9,285 nt of DNA from Maribacter sp. (GTDB lineage Bacteria; Bacteroidota; Bacteroidia; Flavobacteriales; Flavobacteriaceae): NCBI GenBank assembly GCA_018679695.1, contig JAHHKH010000413.1:1-9285 (forward strand). The letters run 5' to 3'. Below are positions 1-6,842 of the stretch, one piece after another. The position numbers and the translations under genes are program-made. The notes under the pieces are model-generated. The model was given only the letters and a program-made list of their open reading frames with translations. It did no database searches and was not told where the DNA came from. The first letter of the stretch is position 1. Each line of letters starts with the position of its first letter.

Positions 1-1017
1 GAACTAGGTCCTAAGGAAGGACTTGCCCTTATTAATGGTACCCAATTCATCGCTGCCCATGCCATCAAGGTAGTTGAAAGACTTCATAATTGTCTATCAC
101 AAGCAGATATAATAGGTGCCATGATGATTGAGGGCCTGCAGGGATCAATTAAACCCTTTTACAATGAACTGCATGCGCTCAGGCCTTTTAAAGGTAATAT
201 GCATGTGGCAAAAAGAGTAAAACGAGTGTTGAAAGGTTCTCAGATTATGGAATCCCATGCTGATTGTGAACGGGTTCAAGATCCCTATTCACTGCGTTGC
301 ATTCCGCAAGTGCATGGTGCATCCCGAACTGCTTGGTTGCATCTAAAGGAATTGTTGGAGGTTGAATTGAATTCCGTAACAGACAACCCCATTATCATTG
401 ATGAGGAGCTGACCATTAGTGGTGGAAATTTTCATGGTCAACCTCTAGCAATGGCCTTGGATTATGCCTGTTTGGCGGCATCAGAAGTTGGGAACATTTC
501 CGACCGAAGAATTTATTTGGCGTTGGAGGGTAATAGTCCCGGGGTGCCCAAACTCTTGATGGAAGATACCGGAATAAACTCTGGCTATATGATCTTGCAA
601 TACACAACAGCGGCATTGGCAAGTGAAAACAAGGGCTTGTGTTTCCCAGCGAGTGCAGACAGCATACCCACCTCCTTAGGGCAAGAAGATCATGTAAGCA
701 TGGGATCTATTAGTGGTCGAAAAGCATTACAGGTGATAGACAACGTGGAAAAAATATTGGCGATTGAATTATTGACTGCTGCGCAGGCCTTTGAGTACCG
801 AAAACCCATGAAATCGGGTATTTTGCTGGATAAAGTCTATAAAGAAGTTCGCAAAAGAGTTTCCTTTGCCAAGAAAGACCGTGTGTTTGCCGATGATATC
901 GAAAAAGGGATTGCAATGATAAAAGACAAGACCATTATTCAAATAATAAATAAGACCAAAAAGGATAAAAAGATTTCATTCAAGACTCCCTTTTCCACGG
1001 ATTTTGAAGTATTTTAA
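1..1017 (+). CDS. hutH: histidine ammonia-lyase (histidase), 5'-truncated by window edge
   Basis: Catalyses non-oxidative deamination of L-histidine to trans-urocanate and ammonia, the first step of histidine degradation in the cytoplasm. The frame is open from base 1 and gives 338 residues; the family is about 500 residues, so roughly the first 180 are missing, including the Ala-Ser-Gly triad that forms the MIO cofactor. Visible family motifs (fragment numbering) are KEGLALINGTQ at 5-15 with the active-site Asn12, QDPYSLRC at 93-100 (Gln93, Tyr96, Arg99), NSVTDNP, GGNFHGQPLA around Phe144, and GQEDHVSMG with Glu229. The spacing between these residues matches the Pseudomonas putida enzyme (Asn195, Gln277, Tyr280, Arg283, Phe329, Glu414) to within two residues. 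It is not phenylalanine or tyrosine ammonia-lyase, given these histidase residues and the hut genes that follow. The next gene, hutI, begins 61 bases after the stop. Confidence 0.97.
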   Translation, partial: ELGPKEGLALINGTQFIAAHAIKVVERLHNCLSQADIIGAMMIEGLQGSIKPFYNELHALRPFKGNMHVAKRVKRVLKGSQIMESHADCERVQDPYSLRCIPQVHGASRTAWLHLKELLEVELNSVTDNPIIIDEELTISGGNFHGQPLAMALDYACLAASEVGNISDRRIYLALEGNSPGVPKLLMEDTGINSGYMILQYTTAALASENKGLCFPASADSIPTSLGQEDHVSMGSISGRKALQVIDNVEKILAIELLTAAQAFEYRKPMKSGILLDKVYKEVRKRVSFAKKDRVFADDIEKGIAMIKDKTIIQIINKTKKDKKISFKTPFSTDFEVF

Positions 1018-1078
1018 GGCTAATCCATTAGTATCATTGCTACTTAGGTGGAACCCCTTTTAATTATTAAAAAAGATA

Positions 1079-2332
1079 ATGCACATGAAGCTTATAGGTC
1101 CTTTTAAACAAATCATCCCCATGACCAATCTCTCCCTGAAGGGGGCAATAATGGATAATCAATTGGAAATAATCCAGGATGGCGGGGTTCTAATTGAAGG
1201 GAACAAGATACAAGCCATAGACAAATTCGCAAACATGCTAGCCCATGAAAAATCAAATGCTACAGAAGTGCAACAATTATCGGGGGACCATATTTGCCTC
1301 CCAGGATTTATTGATGCACATACCCATATATGTTTTGGGGGGTCCAGGGCCAATGATTATGCCATGCGAAATTCAGGAAAAACCTATCTGGAAATCTCTA
1401 AAGCCGGAGGTGGCATTTGGGATACGGTAACCCAAACACGGAAAGCCACAAGACCTGAGCTAATAAAAGGAATTGTAAAAAGAGCTAAAAGACATCTTAC
1501 CAATGGCGTAACTACAATCGAGGTCAAGAGTGGATACGGACTCTCGCTTGAAGAAGAATTAAAAATGCTATATGCCATACAAGAGGCCAATACCCTCATC
1601 GCTTTGGATTTGATCCCAACCTGCCTTGCGGCACATATGTTTCCAAAAGATTATAAAGGCAGCCCTGCAGAATACTTGGAGGAAATTGCCAGCAAGTTAT
1701 TTCCAAGACTTATTAAAGAAAAACTTGCCCTTAGAGTTGATGCCTTTATTGAAGAAGGCGCATTTACGCCAGAATTGATTGAACCCTATTTCAATAAAGC
1801 TTCCGAACTAGGTTTTGATATTACGGTACATGCCGATCAGTTTTCAACCGGAGGTAGCAAAGTTGCAGTACAGCACAATGCAATAAGCGCTGATCATCTA
1901 GAAGCTAGTACCGATACCGAGATAGCCCTTTTGGCCCAAAGTAATGTCATTGCGATGGCTTTACCTGGAGCATCAATAGGTCTAGGCTGTGATTTTACTC
2001 CAGCCCGCAAGATATTGGATGCCGGAGGAGCGTTGGCCATTGCCAGCGACCATAATCCTGGTTCTGCACCTATGGGCTATTTATTGACTCAAGCTGCAAT
2101 TCTAGGGACCTTCCAAAAATTGAGTAATGCGGAAGTCTTGGCGGGAATTACTTTTAGGGCCGCTGCAGCTCTGAAATTAAAAGATAGAGGACAATTGAAC
2201 GAAGGATTTTTGGCCGACCTTAACATTTTCCATACGAATGATTATAAGGAAGTGTTATACAACCAAGGGAATTTTAAACCATGTATGGTTTGGAAAAATG
2301 GGGAACTCGTATATAACAAACATAAACACTGA
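1079..2332 (+). CDS. hutI: imidazolonepropionase
   Basis: Hydrolyses 4-imidazolone-5-propionate to N-formimidoyl-L-glutamate, the third step of histidine degradation. It belongs to the metal-dependent amidohydrolase superfamily. At 417 residues it has the normal length for HutI. Metal ligands are visible as His81 and His83 in DAHTH, His251 in VHADQF and Asp324 in ASDHNPGS, matching the His-x-His/His/Asp set of the Bacillus subtilis enzyme. Substrate-site motifs are also present: GGSRANDY, GGGIWDTV, EVKSGYGL and LAAH with His186. The start is ambiguous between ATG at 1079 and ATG at 1085 (MKLIGPFK); the second gives 415 residues and resembles relatives' N-termini. No Shine-Dalgarno sequence separates the two, only an A-rich stretch, as is usual in this phylum. 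The gene lies between hutH and hutU, 6 bases before hutU, so it is almost certainly co-transcribed with them. Confidence 0.97.
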   Translation: MHMKLIGPFKQIIPMTNLSLKGAIMDNQLEIIQDGGVLIEGNKIQAIDKFANMLAHEKSNATEVQQLSGDHICLPGFIDAHTHICFGGSRANDYAMRNSGKTYLEISKAGGGIWDTVTQTRKATRPELIKGIVKRAKRHLTNGVTTIEVKSGYGLSLEEELKMLYAIQEANTLIALDLIPTCLAAHMFPKDYKGSPAEYLEEIASKLFPRLIKEKLALRVDAFIEEGAFTPELIEPYFNKASELGFDITVHADQFSTGGSKVAVQHNAISADHLEASTDTEIALLAQSNVIAMALPGASIGLGCDFTPARKILDAGGALAIASDHNPGSAPMGYLLTQAAILGTFQKLSNAEVLAGITFRAAAALKLKDRGQLNEGFLADLNIFHTNDYKEVLYNQGNFKPCMVWKNGELVYNKHKH

Positions 2333-2338
2333 TTCAAA

Positions 2339-4363
2339 ATGCAAACCAGTAGTGTTCAAATAGATTTCAAATCCAAAATACTTCAAGGTATTCCAAAAAA
2401 GTTACCCAAAAAAAAGGAACGGTCGTCAACAATTAGTCATGCCCCAAAAAGAAAGGAAATACTTTCGCCAGAAGAGAAAAAGTTGGCCATTCGTAATGCA
2501 TTGCGTTATTTTCCAGAGGATTGGCATAAAGAACTTTCCATTGAGTTTGCACAGGAATTAATTGACTACGGTAGGATTTATATGTACCGTTTCATGCCAG
2601 ACTATCCTATTTATGCCCGGCCAATTGGAGGGTATCCGGCCAAAACTTTAGAGGCAGCGAGCATAATGCTGATGATCCAGAACAATTTAGATCCCGCTGT
2701 CGCGCAACATCCCGAGGAATTGATAACCTATGGCGGTAATGGGGCAGTATTCCAAAATTGGGCGCAGTATCTGTTGACATTAAAGTACTTGGCCACAATG
2801 ACCGATGGGCAAACCCTTCATATGTACTCGGGTCATCCCATGGGCCTGTTCCCATCCTCAAAAGAAGCACCTAGGGTGGTAGTTACCAATGGCATGATGA
2901 TCCCCAACTATTCCGAACCAGACGATTGGGAGAAATATAACGCATTGGGAGTTACCCAATATGGGCAAATGACTGCCGGTTCCTACATGTATATCGGACC
3001 TCAAGGAATTGTACATGGCACGGCAATTACGGTAATGAATGCCTTTCGTAAAGTCCTGAAAAAAAATGAATCCTCCAAAGGGAAAATATTTTTGACCGCA
3101 GGATTGGGAGGAATGAGTGTGGCTCAACCCAAAGCTGGGAATATTGCCGGTTGCATTACCGTTTGTGCGGAAGTAAACCGTGCAGCTGCAAGTAAAAGAT
3201 ATGAACAAGGCTGGGTCGATGAACTCATCGATGATATGGATCAACTAGTGGCAAGGACCAAAATTGCACTCCAAGAAAATGAAATCGTTTCACTGGCCTT
3301 TATAGGCAATATAGTGGAGGTTTGGGAACGTTTCGATTCGGAAAATATCTATATCCATTTAGGTTCTGACCAAACTTCATTGCACAACCCATGGGCAGGG
3401 GGCTATTATCCCGTAGGATTAAGTTTTGAGGAATCGAATACTATGATGAGTAGTGATCCAGAAGCCTTTAAGGCAAAAGTGCAGGAATCATTAAGGAGAC
3501 AAGTCAACGCTATAAACAATCATACTGCCAAAGGAACGTATTTTTTTGACTATGGAAATGCATTCTTACTGGAAGCATCCCGAGCTGGTGCCGATGTCAT
3601 GGCCGAGAATAAAATAGATTTTCGATATCCTTCCTATGTTGAGGATATTTTGGGTCCCATGTGTTTTGACTATGGTTTTGGTCCATTCAGATGGGTATGT
3701 ACCTCGGGTAAATCCGAAGATCTACGAAGAACAGATGCTATTGCCTTAAAGGTCATGGAGCAAATAAGAGCAATCGCGCCTGAAGAAATACAACAACAAA
3801 TGCAGGACAATATTAAATGGATAGAAGAGGCCGAACAAAACAATTTAGTTGTAGGCTCCCAGGCCCGCATTTTGTATGCCGATGCTGAAGGACGGGCCAA
3901 AATTGCCGATGCATTTAATCAGGCAATCCGATCCAACGAAATCTCGGCACCTGTAGTTTTAGGTCGCGACCACCATGATGTTAGCGGAACCGACTCCCCT
4001 TTTCGAGAGACCAGCAATATTTACGATGGAAGTAAGTTCACGGCAGACATGGCCATACACAATGTAATAGGGGATAGTTTTAGAGGGGCGACCTGGGTCT
4101 CTATTCATAATGGTGGTGGTGTTGGCTGGGGAGAAGTCATCAATGGTGGCTTCGGAATGGTTCTCGATGGTTCCAAAGAAGCCTCAAGACGATTAAAGAG
4201 TATGCTTTTTTATGATGTCAACAACGGTATTTCGCGAAGAAGCTGGGCAAGGAACAAAGAGGCGTTATTCGCCATTAAACGGGAAATGAAGCGTACCCCG
4301 GAACTGAAGGTTACCCTACCTAATCTAGTGGATGATGAAATATTGAATAATTTATTCGATTGA
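2339..4363 (+). CDS. hutU: urocanate hydratase, long (eukaryote-like) form
   Basis: Adds water to urocanate to give 4-imidazolone-5-propionate, using tightly bound NAD+ as an electrophile; second step of the hut pathway. It has 674 residues, against about 555 in the Pseudomonas/Bacillus type, and closely resembles the roughly 676-residue animal urocanase. Residues 1-45 are a lysine-rich tail. Motifs include NNLDPAVAQ at 115-123, YGGNGAVF at 131-138, YSGHPMGLFPSS at 163-174, YGQMTAGS at 208-215, the NAD-binding loop GLGGMSVAQP at 255-264, GSDQTSLHNPWAGGYYP at 342-358, FGPFRWVCTSG at 447-457, GRDHHDVSGTDSPFRETS at 542-559 and HNGGGVGWGE at 590-599. Where the short bacterial form has the signature QGLPARICW with its active-site Cys, this protein has GSQARILYAD (506-515) with no Cys, as I recall for the animal form. 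Residue 261 is Val where Gly is usual. The stop codon is 2 bases before the hutG ATG. Confidence 0.97.
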   Translation: MQTSSVQIDFKSKILQGIPKKLPKKKERSSTISHAPKRKEILSPEEKKLAIRNALRYFPEDWHKELSIEFAQELIDYGRIYMYRFMPDYPIYARPIGGYPAKTLEAASIMLMIQNNLDPAVAQHPEELITYGGNGAVFQNWAQYLLTLKYLATMTDGQTLHMYSGHPMGLFPSSKEAPRVVVTNGMMIPNYSEPDDWEKYNALGVTQYGQMTAGSYMYIGPQGIVHGTAITVMNAFRKVLKKNESSKGKIFLTAGLGGMSVAQPKAGNIAGCITVCAEVNRAAASKRYEQGWVDELIDDMDQLVARTKIALQENEIVSLAFIGNIVEVWERFDSENIYIHLGSDQTSLHNPWAGGYYPVGLSFEESNTMMSSDPEAFKAKVQESLRRQVNAINNHTAKGTYFFDYGNAFLLEASRAGADVMAENKIDFRYPSYVEDILGPMCFDYGFGPFRWVCTSGKSEDLRRTDAIALKVMEQIRAIAPEEIQQQMQDNIKWIEEAEQNNLVVGSQARILYADAEGRAKIADAFNQAIRSNEISAPVVLGRDHHDVSGTDSPFRETSNIYDGSKFTADMAIHNVIGDSFRGATWVSIHNGGGVGWGEVINGGFGMVLDGSKEASRRLKSMLFYDVNNGISRRSWARNKEALFAIKREMKRTPELKVTLPNLVDDEILNNLFD

Positions 4364-4365
4364 TT

Positions 4366-5313
4366 ATGGCTATTTATAAAAAACCCAATCCCAAAATATG
4401 GGCCGGGAGAAAATCAAATCAGGAGCTTTACCTCCACGAAAAAGTATCCTATTCTTCGCCTGATCAAATTACCACAAGTTCCATAGCAATCTTGGGATAT
4501 GCTTGCGATGAAGGTGTAAAGCGTAACCAAGGCAGGATAGGTGGGAAAAACGGACCTGATGCCATAAAGACCCAACTGGCAAAAATGCCAAATCATTTGG
4601 ATACCGAACTTAATCTTGTTGATTGCGGTAATATTGCTTGTGAGGATGGTGATATGGAAGCCACACAAAATTTATTGGCAGAAAAAGTTACCCAACTTTT
4701 GAAACAAGATTCGTTTCCAATTCTACTTGGCGGCGGACATGACATCGCCTACGGGCATTACAACGGGATTAAAAGATCACTCGTCACGGAAGAGACCATC
4801 GGAATTATAAATTTCGACGCCCATTTTGATTTACGTACCAACGATAAAGGCAATACCTCCGGTACCCCTTTTTATCAAATCGCAGAAGACTGCCAAGCGA
4901 ATGGTAGCTCTTTCAATTACCTATGTCTGGGCATTCGAAGGGATGCGAATGACAGAAAGTTGTTTGCCACTGCCCAAGAACTGGGTGTAGGTTACCTTGA
5001 AAACAAAGAGTTCACTATGGATCATGCCGAATTAATTGTGAGGAAACTTCAAGACTTTATCCAGAAAGTCGATTATATTTATCTCACTATAGATTTGGAT
5101 GGCTTCTCATCAGCGTATGCACCTGGGGTAAGTGCCCCTTCACCCATGGGATTTACCCCTAAAATTGTTCTTGAGTCAATGGTACTCATACTAAAATCGA
5201 AAAAGTTGATTTCATTGGATATTGCCGAAATGAACCCAAACTATGATGTTGACAACCAAACCGCCAAACTAGCGGCTTCACTCATACATTATGTGGTGCA
5301 TAACAGGCAATAA
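4366..5313 (+). CDS. hutG: formimidoylglutamase (arginase/ureohydrolase family)
   Basis: Hydrolyses N-formimidoyl-L-glutamate to L-glutamate and formamide, the last step of the direct hut route. I chose the ATG at 4366 (315 residues, MAIYKKPN). A frame also opens at TTG 4360, but it overlaps the hutU stop and adds only two residues. The binuclear manganese site of the ureohydrolase fold is complete: His125 in GGGHD, Asp151/His153/Asp155 in DAHFD, and Asp243/Asp245 in DLDGF. The signature PGVSAPSPMGF follows directly, and SLDIAEMNPNYD lies near the C-terminus. The N-terminal IWAGRKS resembles the xWxGR start of HutG proteins rather than agmatinase or arginase, and its place at the end of hutHIU makes the substrate assignment strong. 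No formiminotransferase or HutF-like deiminase is visible. No convincing terminator follows in the 65 bases before the convergent gene. Confidence 0.94.
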   Translation: MAIYKKPNPKIWAGRKSNQELYLHEKVSYSSPDQITTSSIAILGYACDEGVKRNQGRIGGKNGPDAIKTQLAKMPNHLDTELNLVDCGNIACEDGDMEATQNLLAEKVTQLLKQDSFPILLGGGHDIAYGHYNGIKRSLVTEETIGIINFDAHFDLRTNDKGNTSGTPFYQIAEDCQANGSSFNYLCLGIRRDANDRKLFATAQELGVGYLENKEFTMDHAELIVRKLQDFIQKVDYIYLTIDLDGFSSAYAPGVSAPSPMGFTPKIVLESMVLILKSKKLISLDIAEMNPNYDVDNQTAKLAASLIHYVVHNRQ

Positions 5314-5378
5314 TCAAGCCTCACTGCCAAAAAATAGGAATTCAATAATAATGCATTGTTCTTCTAGTAGGCCAGAAT

Positions 5379-6533
5379 CTACAACCAAGATTGGTAATAT
5401 TTGCCATCATCAATATCCATTGCGGCCTGAGTTAGTTGCAATGGTTTAAAAGTATCTATCATAACCGCCAATTCCTCGGTTTTTGATTTACCGATACTTG
5501 CTTCATAGGTACCCGGATGTGGACCGTGTGGAATACCTGCAGGATGCAAGGATATATAGCCTTTATCAATATTTTTGCGGCTCATAAAGTCACCTTCAAC
5601 ATAATACAGCACCTCATCCGAATCTATATTGGAATGATTGTAGGGTGCCGGTATGGCTTCTGGATGGTAGTCATACAAGCGTGGCACAAACGAACATACC
5701 ACAAAAGTGTTCGTTTCGAAAGTCTGATGTACCGGGGGTGGCTGGTGAACCCTTCCGGTTATGGGTTCAAAATTGTGAATTGAAAACCCGTATGGGAAAT
5801 TATATCCATCCCAACCTACAACATCAAAAGGATGGGATGCGTAGACTAAGTGATGTAATTGGCCTTGCTTTTTAACTTTCATCATGAATTCCCCTTGTTC
5901 ATCATGGGTCTGCAAATTCTGTGGCAATTTAAAATCGCGCTCACAAAACGGGGAGTGCTCCAAATGCTGCCCAAACCAGTTGCGATATCTTTTGGGTGTA
6001 TAAATAGGGCTAAATGATTCTGTCACCAATAGTCGATTGTCTACCGAATCAAAATCAATTTGATAGATCATTCCACGGGGAATTAATAGATAATCCCCAT
6101 ACTCAAAAGGAATTTCACCCAACAATGTCTTTAGTGTACCTGAACCTTTATGTACGAACAACAGTTCATCGGCATCGGCATTTTTGTAAAAATAACTAGT
6201 CATCGATTTAGTGGGTGCTGCCAATGCCACATTCACATCACTATTAAAAAGGACTATCTTTCTGCTTTCCAGATAATCCTCTTCGGGCTGTACTTGAAAC
6301 CCTTTAAGTAAACGTGATTTAATATTGTGGGAAACAACGGCCTTTGGCGATAAGGCCTCAGTTATACCAACTTCTTTGACCATGGTAGGCCTGTGCAAAT
6401 GATACATCAGGGAGGACATACCATCAAAACCTATAGTGCCAAACAATTGCTCATGGTGCAATGAACCATCGGCCTTTTTAAAAATCGTGTGTCTCTTCGA
6501 GGGTATTTTCCCAAGTCTGTGATATAATGGCAT
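5379..6533 (-). CDS. hmgA: homogentisate 1,2-dioxygenase
   Basis: Opens the aromatic ring of homogentisate with O2 to give 4-maleylacetoacetate in phenylalanine/tyrosine catabolism; a cytoplasmic non-heme Fe(II) enzyme with a cupin-like fold. The protein has 384 residues, shorter than the 445 of human HGD but usual for Bacteroidota. The C-terminal iron site is visible: PYNHSNIDSDE (His300, Glu307) and LHPAGIPHGP (His330, His336). The last two keep the spacing of human His365 and His371. The His-to-Glu spacing is x6 rather than human x5, so Glu307 (or Asp306) is the inferred third ligand. Other family stretches are HPFDVVGWDGYNFPY (234-248) and VHQTFETNTFVVCSFVPR (268-285). No other tyrosine-pathway gene is adjacent. 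It is convergent with hutG. The start at MPLYHRLGK is supported by homology-like N-terminal sequence; there is no ribosome-binding motif. A distant cupin-type dioxygenase with another substrate cannot be fully excluded. Confidence 0.9.
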   Translation of the reverse strand: MPLYHRLGKIPSKRHTIFKKADGSLHHEQLFGTIGFDGMSSLMYHLHRPTMVKEVGITEALSPKAVVSHNIKSRLLKGFQVQPEEDYLESRKIVLFNSDVNVALAAPTKSMTSYFYKNADADELLFVHKGSGTLKTLLGEIPFEYGDYLLIPRGMIYQIDFDSVDNRLLVTESFSPIYTPKRYRNWFGQHLEHSPFCERDFKLPQNLQTHDEQGEFMMKVKKQGQLHHLVYASHPFDVVGWDGYNFPYGFSIHNFEPITGRVHQPPPVHQTFETNTFVVCSFVPRLYDYHPEAIPAPYNHSNIDSDEVLYYVEGDFMSRKNIDKGYISLHPAGIPHGPHPGTYEASIGKSKTEELAVMIDTFKPLQLTQAAMDIDDGKYYQSWL

Positions 6534-6549
6534 AATTGAATAATTGAAT
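6534..6549. repeat. tandem 8-bp repeat directly before the hmgA start codon
   Basis: Two perfect tandem copies of AATTGAAT (+ strand) occupy the 16 bases directly upstream of the hmgA ATG. On the coding strand the copies read ATTCAATT. This places a very AT-rich, presumably unstructured stretch where a ribosome-binding site would be, in keeping with leader-independent or A/T-rich initiation in Bacteroidota. It may be chance in an AT-rich leader. Confidence 0.5.
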
Positions 6550-6633
6550 AACTACATTAACTTCCTTAAAAATACGACAAACCATTATTTCAATAAAACG
6601 TATTCATCGATAAATAGAAAAAATCAGATTTTC

Positions 6634-6667
6634 GCAATAGTTCTTCCTTTTGTGCTATTGCACAAAA
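6634..6667 (-). repeat. overlapping inverted repeats just downstream of the terminator, in the hmgA leader
   Basis: Two inverted repeats overlap here. TTTTGTGC (6648-6655) pairs perfectly with GCACAAAA (6660-6667) around a 4-base loop. GCAATAG (6634-6640) pairs perfectly with CTATTGC (6655-6661) around 14 bases. They share bases, so only one can form at a time. The first also shares four bases with the T-tract of the neighbouring terminator on the - strand. They could be an operator palindrome or an alternative RNA fold in an hmgA leader; the function is inferred, not shown. Confidence 0.4.
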
Positions 6668-6694
6668 AAAGCCTCCCATTATTGGAAAGCCTTT
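6664..6694 (-). terminator. rho-independent terminator on the - strand
   Basis: Read on the - strand, AAAGGCTTTCC (6694-6684) pairs with GGGAGGCTTTT (6677-6667) around a 6-base loop AATAAT, and the stem runs into seven consecutive T (6670-6664). The stem uses three G-U wobbles. On the + strand the same pairs become A-C or C-A mismatches, so the hairpin is much better as a - strand transcript. It ends the candidate small RNA described here and could also end transcripts reading through from the NADH dehydrogenase gene. Confidence 0.65.
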
Positions 6695-6757
6695 CATTGG
6701 TTCATGTCTAAATGACATTTTCACCATGGCTTCAATCCAAATTGAAGCCCAACACAA
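6664..6757 (-). ncRNA. candidate structured small RNA or terminated hmgA leader (unrecognised family)
   Basis: This stretch of about 95 nt on the - strand has three consecutive predicted stem-loops and no plausible coding region. Stem 1 is a perfect 9-bp helix, GGCTTCAAT/ATTGAAGCC, with loop TTGG (6749-6728). Stem 2 is ATGTC/GACAT with loop ATTTA (6717-6703). It sits on an outer helix TGGT/ACCA, with a GAAA/GA internal loop and one bulged A in an extension. Stem 3 is the terminator at 6664-6694. A TATATTTG promoter-like box ends 5 bases upstream of the inferred transcript start; the 5' end is a guess from box spacing. It could be an independent sRNA, the processed 3' UTR of the NADH dehydrogenase mRNA, or an attenuator in the hmgA leader (hmgA starts 130 bases further on). 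I do not recognise it as 6S RNA, SRP RNA, tmRNA or a named riboswitch. Confidence 0.45.
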
Positions 6758-6762
6758 CATTG

Positions 6763-6770
6763 CAAATATA
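6763..6770 (-). promoter_or_regulatory. Bacteroidota-type -7 promoter box (TAnnTTTG)
   Basis: The - strand reads TATATTTG followed by C, an exact match to the TAnnTTTG -7 consensus of the Bacteroidota primary sigma factor. It lies just upstream of the structured stretch that ends in a terminator. No good -33 TTG element is found 17-23 bases upstream; the nearest is a TTA. The site is therefore plausible rather than certain. If used, transcription would begin near 6757 and run toward hmgA. Confidence 0.4.
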
Positions 6771-6807
6771 CGAAGGAAATTAATAACCCTTATCTAGAAA
6801 TTGAGAT

Positions 6808-6842
6808 TTCGACCAATTATTTTTATGACGAAAAGGGTCGAA
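6808..6842 (-). repeat. inverted repeat spanning the stop codon of the NADH dehydrogenase gene
   Basis: TTCGACC (6808-6814) and GGTCGAA (6836-6842) are perfect 7-bp inverted copies separated by 21 bases that include the TAA stop at 6823-6825. In the mRNA this could fold into a hairpin at the 3' end of the coding region. No T-tract follows, so it is not a standard terminator. It may contribute to mRNA 3'-end stability, or be chance. Confidence 0.35.

Noticed and set aside
1018..1078. Possible internal promoter or terminator between hutH and hutI.
   Set aside because: Only a weak CTAAT/ATTAG repeat is present. There is no TAnnTTTG box and no T-tract hairpin, so the gap is best read as an ordinary operon spacer.
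2858..3244. A 128-codon open frame on the - strand within hutU.
   Set aside because: It is a shadow of the strongly conserved hutU frame. The translation shows no recognisable domain and its composition follows the opposite-strand codons.
4360..4365. TTG start for hutG overlapping the hutU stop.
   Set aside because: It adds only two residues, while a good ATG lies 2 bases after the hutU stop and gives the expected N-terminus.
5347..5360. AATAATGCATTGTT near-palindrome in the hutG-hmgA gap as a bidirectional terminator.
   Set aside because: It has no loop, is AT-rich and lacks a following T-tract in either direction.
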